Shown here piece by piece: positions 57,196 to 64,000 of a DNA stretch of 64,000 nucleotides (its first letter is position 1; every line of letters begins with the position of its first letter). The notes below the pieces were generated by a model. The model made no database searches. It was not told where the DNA came from and saw nothing but the letters and a program-made list of their open reading frames with translations. The position numbers and the translations under genes are program-made. Source of the DNA: Pycnopodia helianthoides (taxonomy: Eukaryota > Echinodermata > Asteroidea > Forcipulatida > Asteriidae); contig CM063249.1 of NCBI GenBank assembly GCA_032158295.1, positions 6,897,195 through 6,961,194 of the forward strand, given 5' to 3'.

Positions 57196-58779
57196 CGTAG
57201 AATAACAATGTTCATTACTTTAGAGTGTGATAATTAAGGTACACTGATGCCACAGGAAAAAATTACGAAAAGGCAACGACGGGAAAATAAACACCAAAAG
57301 GGAAGTTAGGCAAGGTGAGCCGTTAACACCAATCTAGTCACTGCATGGATGGAGGCGGTTACAAGAAATACGCCCCTGGAGGACAGTGAGGGCGTAACAT
57401 GGGTCGTGAACTTGAACTTATTCTCCACAGTCTCCCGTGAAACTATGTGGTACGGGCATGTTGGGGGGGGGGTTAAGCCAACCGTATATATATTGAGGCT
57501 AGAATGATGTGCAAGACACGGTATACGGGTATATGGATTACCGATTTGGCTTTCAAGCTCTTTCTCTACGCCAATCCTTCGGTGTTAGCCCGCTGTTTTG
57601 ATTGCAAATAGCAGTAACGCAAAGAGATGGCCTTTCAGATTATAGTACACACTTATAATCAATCCGCTGCTGTCTCTGACTTTCCCCGTATAGAAGAAAT
57701 AGTTGACCCTATAATCTCACCCAAGCTATCTCTTTCCACGTCCTGCCCTCTGTCTAATTCACCTTGCGATAAAATCTGTTGAATTTTACGTGATACGATT
57801 GGAAATCTGTTGACCATGGGATGTCCATCTCAACGTATTTTCATGTTATTCATTGCAACCAAACCGAAGTCGGGAAGAAAATAGTCATGTCCCTTTATAC
57901 GACATGGGATGTAGAACTAACTTTGCAGCTGTTTATACTTGGAACCGGGCAAGATCACCACGTGACGATAAAGATCGTTTTGGGCCATATTTTTTCTTTT
58001 AAGTAAGAAAACACAAGTCTACAACTTAGGCCTATGCATTGAGGGCGTTACTTTTCCCTCAATATTGCCAGAAACCTTAACACTAACCCTAACACCAACA
58101 AACTTCAACACATGGGCTAACCTGCACGGAAACAGGTCAACTTTTACACCAACCAACTCAGACACCAACCAACTCAAATCCTGCACCAGTCAGCACAACT
58201 AAACCAATCAAATTCCAACAGTACTAATCAACGTGACAAACTCACACAAGCCTTATGCTGGTTGATTTTGATTGACCCTATGCAAAGACAAATCAGTCAC
58301 AGTTACTAGATGCACACAGTTTCCAATCCAGCATAATAATAAAACACAATGTTTTCTAGCACAAACCCTCCCCCCAAAAAAACCCCAAAACCCCCAAAAC
58401 AAAACAATAACAACAAACACACAAATAAACAATAGAAAAACAACAGCAAAATAAATATAAATTTTGTTTTGTAAGTCTTTTTGTGACCTTTTTCTCAAAT
58501 TGTTGTTTATTTTTATTTCAGGCCTTGCAACTGCATGGAATGGCGTAATTCGCATATTCGTTCCCCTAAAAACATTTGATACTAGCATACAGTCTAAAGA
58601 TAGTATTTAAAAAAAAACAATAAAAAAAAACACACACAAATGATGTTAGCAATAATAAATAGCTCACTAGATTTTCAACTAAATTAAAACATGAGCTCAT
58701 TTCTATGCAGGAACTGTGGTTAAGACGAAATATATTCTCATCGGCTCAATGAAAGTCCTTATTTGCGATTTCGTATCCT
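57196..58779. other. Intergenic, unassigned
   Basis: G9 run near 57462; a C/A-rich stretch 58358-58445. CACCAACCAACTCA repeats twice near 58150. No gene recognised. Confidence 0.35.
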
Positions 58780-59290
58780 TAGAGGGGGGGGGGGTTCAAG
58801 GTCATATCCAGTTTTGTGATTTCATTTTCCAATAGATAGAAACCTCATGAGAGTCGGGACAAATTACAAATCTCTCAGCTCACAATAAAATGGCGTGAAA
58901 GTGCCATTTAACTTGATACTCTTTCAGAACGAAAGCTGAAACATTACGTCATCGGAAATAAGAACCAATTTGGTCTGTACTTTAGAGAGATGAATTTTTG
59001 CGCCAGTCAAGAGGTAAAATCAATGCTAAAAAATCTCTGTACAAAAATTTACAGACCATATGTTTATTTAAAATGTGACGTCAACGAACGTTTTCGGATT
59101 TTGAGAAAACTTGCACGAGAAGGGTATCTAACACAGTGGCAATTTACACCGTTTTAACATGAGTTTATAAATGAGTAATGTTTTTTTTAATATACTTTCA
59201 TAACGACTCTATCTCTTGGAAAAATGAATAGATCAAAAAACTTAATTTGATATTGAAGACCTTCATTAATAATCAATTAACTATAAAAAG
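58780..59290 (+). repeat. Dispersed repeat U, copy 4 (longest)
   Basis: Contains both halves seen separately elsewhere: GTGATTTCATTTTCCAATAG, GATACTCTTTCAGAACGAAA, GGTCTGTACTTTAGAGAGAT, ACACCGTTTTAACATGAG, CATAACGACTCTATCTCTTG. Confidence 0.75.
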
Positions 59291-59628
59291 CTCATAAATA
59301 TGAGAAAAAAAATATGATGGGACCACTCTATTATATGCAAAAGCTTTTGTCTGTTTTTATCTCATACAAACTGTACTAAGGACCAAGTTGTAGTATCGAG
59401 TCTACGTTTTGTTCTATAACATCCAGTATATATAGTAAAATCTAGACTTAATAAATGAAAAACCTATTTATTCAACGGGTCTTGTTGAGACCACCCCTTA
59501 GACGACTGGTAATAGTCTAAGGTCACTGTTTGAATCCTTGAAAATATTATATATATATTATATATATTGCGATTCAATGTAAACATTATCAACAGGAGTC
59601 TTATAATAAGATTTGATTTGGATCGTTG
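59291..59628. other. Intergenic with AT array
   Basis: ATATTATATATATATTATAT simple repeat near 59546. No gene recognised. Confidence 0.4.
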
Positions 59629-59985
59629 TGGCTTTGAATGACTGAAGTTGACAGGAAGTAGTTTCTGCACAAACCCCGAATGTTGTCAACCTATGAAATG
59701 CAACCCTGCCCCGTCGGCCGAAAGGGACCAACAAGCCTGCCCAGCCACTCAACTCATTGCATGCTTCGTTTTAATTCAAAACATTCCCAGCAACATACAG
59801 TCTTGTATGTAAGATTGTTTTTGATTTGGTTGGTCATATAATTATGGCTTTGAATGACTGAAATATCCAGGAAGTGGTTCTGCACAAACCCTGAATGTAG
59901 TCACCCTATGAAATGCAACCCTGCCCCATAAGCTGAAAGGGGCAAACAAGCCTGCCCAGCAACTCAAATCATTGGATGCTCCAAT
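59629..59985 (+). repeat. Tandem duplication, two units about 140 bp
   Basis: Units 59629-59760 and 59842-59985 share GGCTTTGAATGACTGAA, TTCTGCACAAACCC, CTATGAAATGCAACCCTGCC and CAAGCCTGCCCAGC. About 80 bp of unrelated sequence separates them. Confidence 0.85.
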
Positions 59986-60784
59986 GATTTGAGTTACTAT
60001 TAAAATATGTTTAATTTCCACTACGACACCGTAAACTATGCTTACAACTTTCACCGCTGCCATTTCCTGGGGTTCTCTCCACCTCCATGAGCAAAACAAC
60101 CAATTCAGTTGAAATCAATACAGGCATCTAAATAATATCACCATACCTTGTAACCGTATGTATCCAGTCTTTCGTTCGGAGTAACTTCATGTCAATCTCA
60201 GCAGGAGCAGCCTCCCTAGGATTGCGAGGTATATCTGTCGGTAGATCAGCAACGGGGTACGGTAAGTTACTACGCTCCGGCGAAGACGCTCAAATAATAC
60301 GAACCCTGGAAGGATGTACCTAAAACAGGGGATTCATTGGCGTTAAAGATATCAGATGTACCATTAGTGTACATCGCCCCCACGTGCTTCATGCACGACC
60401 ATGGCCGAGTCAAAAGCCTTGGGGATGAGTACGAGCATGCGCTTGCTCTGAACAGTCACCGATATAACATCTTAAACCCCATTAAGCTGATGCCCACTCC
60501 CTCAAGAAGTGGCCGTGTAATTAATTGAATCAGAAAGACTGCATGATTGGCTGAATCGGATAATCCACTCACGCGTGAAAATACCAGAGAGCGACCGTAG
60601 AGCAACAACCTTTTGTACTGGTGCAAGAGGAGTTAAAGCCCACTATTGTGCAGGGAGAGAGCTGTCACTACCGAACACACCATACAGGCAACCTAGCTGC
60701 ATTCTTGTATGGCTAACACGTTACCGGGGATGATCCGTCTTTAAATACAGAGCCAAATTTGCATTAGTTCATTGGCAGAAGCAA
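59986..60784. other. Intergenic, unassigned
   Basis: No gene recognised; a short hairpin TCCAATGATTTGAGTT near 59980 mirrors the end of the previous unit. Confidence 0.35.
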
Positions 60785-60891
60785 TCAAATTTGCGAACTA
60801 ACACGGTCGGCTATTTTGTGGAAGTTTGACTCCACAGAATGGCCGACCGTGTTAGTTCACGAGGTAAAAGGAAAACCACGCAAATTTGAGG
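60785..60891. mobile_element. Palindromic hairpin element
   Basis: Arms 60795-60822 and 60831-60858 (28 bp, GAACTAACACGGTCGGC...) pair fully, two of the pairs being G-U, around an 8-nt loop. Outer TCAAATTTGC / GCAAATTTGA form a second inverted pair. Size and shape fit a tiny MITE. Confidence 0.8.
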
Positions 60892-61446
60892 CGTATTTGT
60901 GTGAATCATTGTATTCTACTTTTAAAACATCTTTCTAACCATATGCATTTTTTTAAAACAGTTACAAACGCTTTTGATAGACGAACTCGCCCGATCCAAG
61001 ACAACGTGTATCTTTAAAATATTCTATATTAGACAGATTTGAGAGCCCCGAGAAAGTGTTTCAGTGTAAAAAAAAAATGTTGCCCAATTGTGACCTGGGG
61101 GTTGTTGACTTCCAGCTTCAGGTATTCTGGATGACATAGGACCTGAAATAAAAGGTCCTATTTTGCTGAGAGGTGTAGGGACATTTTTCAAGATTGATGC
61201 TCGGACGTTTTGAAAATTACACCCGTGTAGGGGTGTGTTTACTTGGGGGAGAATAACTTGATGGGCCCAGGGAATCCCCATATAAAATTGAGCCGAGAAT
61301 AAAAGTTCAAGAGTCAATTAATAATTTTCCCTTTCAAGTTAAAAGCTGTGAGAAGTATTTGTTCGTGTCTTTTTAATATTTAGCATTTTGCACTGTGTGC
61401 TATGGGAGATTATTTGGTGGGGTGCACCCTCAATGCTAATACTAAT
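60892..61446. other. Intergenic, unassigned
   Basis: No gene recognised. Confidence 0.35.
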
Positions 61447-61604
61447 GGACCCCTTGCATTGGCCGCCATCTTTGATGAAACGTGCACGCGTGAAGCGCTA
61501 TCATTGGCTGAGAGTCGTGCGTAACGCGTACACGCGTGCACTTTCCGTCGTTTTTTTTTCATCAAAGATGGTGGTCAATGACGTCATGTGCAATCCATAT
61601 ATAG
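61447..61604 (+). mobile_element. MITE, family V, copy 2
   Basis: GGCCGCCATCTTTGATGAAA ... TTTCATCAAAGATGGTGGTC with GCGCTATCATTGGCTGAGAG in the core; inverse of 11131-11285. Confidence 0.85.
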
Positions 61605-61678
61605 TTCCTAGCCGGTGGTTAACGTCCCACCATTGCTGAAAATAAATTTACCCGCGGCTTGGGAGGTTTCTCTCTACG

Positions 61679-61909
61679 TATAGATAGTTCCCAGTAGACG
61701 CCATCTTTACGGGCAAATTGCCTTTTGGCTTGCAGGTGCGTCCAAACGCTCAACTTATTAACGCAGCCGCGTTGTTCACTGACCAATCCTGCAATGAGTT
61801 TCGTGAAATGCGCGCGTGTTGCACGCCGTTCTCACACGAAACGCACGACTGTTTGTTCTAAACTGCCCGTAAAGATGGCCGATTTACGTCATACTGCAAC
61901 CTATCTATA
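61679..61909 (-). mobile_element. MITE, family B, intact copy with TA flanks
   Basis: TA-TAGATAG...CTATCTA-TA. Uninterrupted reference copy for 5170-5687. Its minus-strand-type reading frame (SLTNPAMSFVKCARVARR) is the same as in the other copies because the DNA is nearly identical. Confidence 0.9.
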
Positions 61910-62050
61910 TGCTGTGAGTCAAAATCGAGCGACTTCGGCTCACGGTGGCTAATGTATATAGCCGTCAGCTGCGGTGACAGCGCAGTGGAGAATAGGACTT
62001 TTCTGCATTCACAGCCATAGCCACTGCCGAAGTCCGTTTCGTTCATCCAT
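61910..62050. repeat. Short repeat fragment
   Basis: GAGCGACTTCGGCTCACGGT and TGCATTCACAGCCATAGCCA with AGTCCGTTTCGTTCAT; the second block is related to minus-strand sequence near 53600. Confidence 0.4.
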
Positions 62051-62263
62051 AAAAAAAAAAAAACAATAAAGAAGTACTAAGGATCTATGCTACTAATTGT
62101 ACACGTAATCCAAAGAGACTGGATAATCGAAAACCTTCTGAAACACAAGAATGACTTGTTTGTTATCTGAAACACAAGAGTAACTTATTTGTTAGTTTTT
62201 TAATTTGTGGAGGGAGGAAGGGAATACGTCACCCATCAATAGTCATCTCAGTTTGAGGTTTAA
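62051..62263. other. Short unassigned stretch
   Basis: GAAACACAAGA-TGACTTGTTTGTTA occurs twice near 62140-62195. Nothing else. Confidence 0.4.
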
Positions 62264-62518
62264 AGGCCCTGTACACTTATTGGTAAGATCGAAAAACACA
62301 ATGTTCACAGATTCACACATTACTTACATGATTTAAAGTAAGTAATGGTAGAAAGGGTTCCTTAAAATATTTCTGCCTAAAATGCTATCGTTTCTGACCT
62401 CGTGACCTCGATGACCAATTGAGCTCAAACTTTCACAGGTTTGTTTGTTCATGCATATGTTTAACCACACAAAATGTGGGCACTGATTTTGAGCTGTTAC
62501 CAAAAGTGTACAATACCT
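62264..62518 (+). mobile_element. TTAA-type MITE, family F, short variant
   Basis: TTAA-AGGCCCTGTACACTTATTGG at the start and TTACCAAAAGTGTACAATAC at the end, then TTAA. Keeps GACCAATTGAGCTCAAACTT and CACAGGTTTGTTTGTTCATG; shorter than the 56291 copy. Confidence 0.85.
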
Positions 62519-64000
62519 TTAACTAGATAATTTGAGTGCAACTTTGCACATTCTTTTTTATTTACAGACAAATTGAGAAGAAGTAGATTTCCGATAATTC
62601 AATCTACATTCAATCAACAACAAAGGACATGGAAGAAACGAGGGGGGGGGGGAAGGAACATCAAATCAAAATTAAATCTGCCATGGTTTTTTTTTTCATT
62701 AAAGATCAAGAAGATTTGATAACGTTCGCTGTGATGGATTCTTGAATTTTGCCGTCAATCATCTACTAACAAAAGCCGCCTGCTTCGCTTGCATCATTAA
62801 AATAAGCAGTGCTTATGAGATTACGACTGTGCCAAGGGCCTTTCCCCAAGCCCGGCTTTATGCAAACTTACCACAGACTGGGTAACACAATAAGTGTTGA
62901 CAGTTCTTCGGGTAGGTCTTCGTTGTTCGTGTCTTTTTTGACGGTATTATACAGGATTGGTGGAACTGACAAACTAGTCACAAACTGTGTTCATGTATTG
63001 TGTGATCAACCATGTACAAGAAACATCAAACTTGTGATAGTTTTGGGCTGAGTGAGTGAAAAGCATGCACAATTTTCAGCACAAACGCATTGTCCTTTTG
63101 TTTTTTAAAGGCATTTGCCACAGAGGGCAATTTTTACTGGCAACTTGGAGGCAACCAACCGCACTGCGTACACAAGGAACACTTCTAAAGCACAAGAGAC
63201 ACTCTTCTAGCTGTAATTCACCATCCCCAAGAAAATAATGAGAAGACTGAAATGTGAATGGATTTTCTTATTGGAGATTGCCTGGAACTGGTTGCCTGTA
63301 AATTGACTCGTGTGACATAGCCTTAACAACCGAAATCAGCTGTTGCGGGTTTTTTGTGTTTTTTTTTTTCCTTTTTCTTTTTTTACAGGTTTCCAGATAT
63401 GGTGTTCTCGAATGATCAGTAAGCTTTCAAACTAAAATTGAACAAGGATGTTTTTATCCGTTCCAATACCTGTAATTCCTTAAACCCATGTCAAACATTG
63501 TGACGGTTTGGTCACCTTACTTTATTTCGATGCTGGGGAGCACATTTCAAACGGTTATCCCAAATCTTCGTAAATTAAATAAATAAATAATAATTCAATA
63601 AATAAATAAATAAAACAAGACTGCCTATAATTTTAATGTTCAAGATCGAGGCGAATGCGAAGTTTATATTTGCAGAAATGTATGTACAAGATATTGCATA
63701 ACAAGATCATTTTGCTCTTTACTGCCCTGTTCACATTGACCATAAGCTATTATTTCAAATTGCTTTTTGATCACTTGAGCAGCGAATTATTATTATTTTT
63801 TTTTTTACAGTTTTTAGAAATTTTAGGTTTTTTTTCTCGGCAATAAGACAGCACTTCCTGTCTCAGCTGATGCATCCTTACTAGGCCAATCTTAAAAGCT
63901 GCGACACCCAGCGTCTTAAGCTACCGATTTTGTAGCGAACGATTCAGAAGTCAGCTTTTGTGATCGTCTTAATTCTGATTGTTCATTCTAGTTTTCTATA
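62519..64000. other. Intergenic, unassigned
   Basis: G10 run near 62642, T-rich runs near 63358, an AAAT array near 63575-63615. Short plus-strand frames (62809, 63056, 63655) have no recognisable domain. Confidence 0.35.

Overview
This is an intron-rich, repeat-dominated animal genome segment, most probably from an echinoderm and likely a starfish. The basis is two metazoan class A GPCR genes with eukaryotic splice signals, tRNA-derived SINEs, and many small palindromic elements (ends such as GGGCCCAATTTCAT, or TTAA-flanked AGGAACATTACAG and AGGCACTGG) that I recall as typical of asteroid genomes. The species call is pattern memory, not a search result. No bacterial operon, CRISPR array, rRNA or free-standing tRNA gene is visible.

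Only two protein-coding genes can be supported well, both on the minus strand. At 23736-24308 lies the first coding exon (TM1 to TM5) of an adenosine-receptor-like GPCR; it ends at a strong splice donor and its TM6-TM7 exon was not found. At 46813-48297 lies a complete coding exon for a biogenic-amine-type GPCR (494 aa) with a 5'-leader splice acceptor, an upstream ORF, and an AATAAA followed by a genomic A tract. Three further stretches (9040-9195 minus, 34097-34433 plus, 37414-37620 plus) have an acceptor-like site and an open frame but cannot be identified.

The rest is repeat structure. 1-2860: a tandem duplication of which one copy carries a 459-bp insertion with a target duplication. 5.0-6.6 kb: a three-level nest of transposons, then a TTAA element inside another repeat. 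10-12.6 kb: further MITEs and a tRNA-derived SINE. 13.9-22.5 kb: a CT microsatellite, an inverted pair of 0.8-kb repeats 6.4 kb apart enclosing a 41-bp satellite, and a second tandem duplication with an occupied/empty transposon site. 25-32 kb: CAA/CAG arrays, a 33-bp palindromic minisatellite and dispersed repeats. 37.8-42.2 kb: a 4.3-kb satellite of about 54-bp monomers with mixed monomer types and an internal inversion. 43-46 kb: a perfect 31-bp hairpin and a TTAA element inside a palindromic MITE. 49-64 kb: SINE, MITE and short tandem-duplication copies with no recognisable gene.

The two receptors are about 22.5 kb apart and need not be functionally linked. I see no convincing new multi-gene system. 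The most informative content is structural: nested insertions whose target duplications can be read exactly, occupied/empty site pairs within one window, satellite organisation, and a possible retrocopy signature behind the amine receptor.
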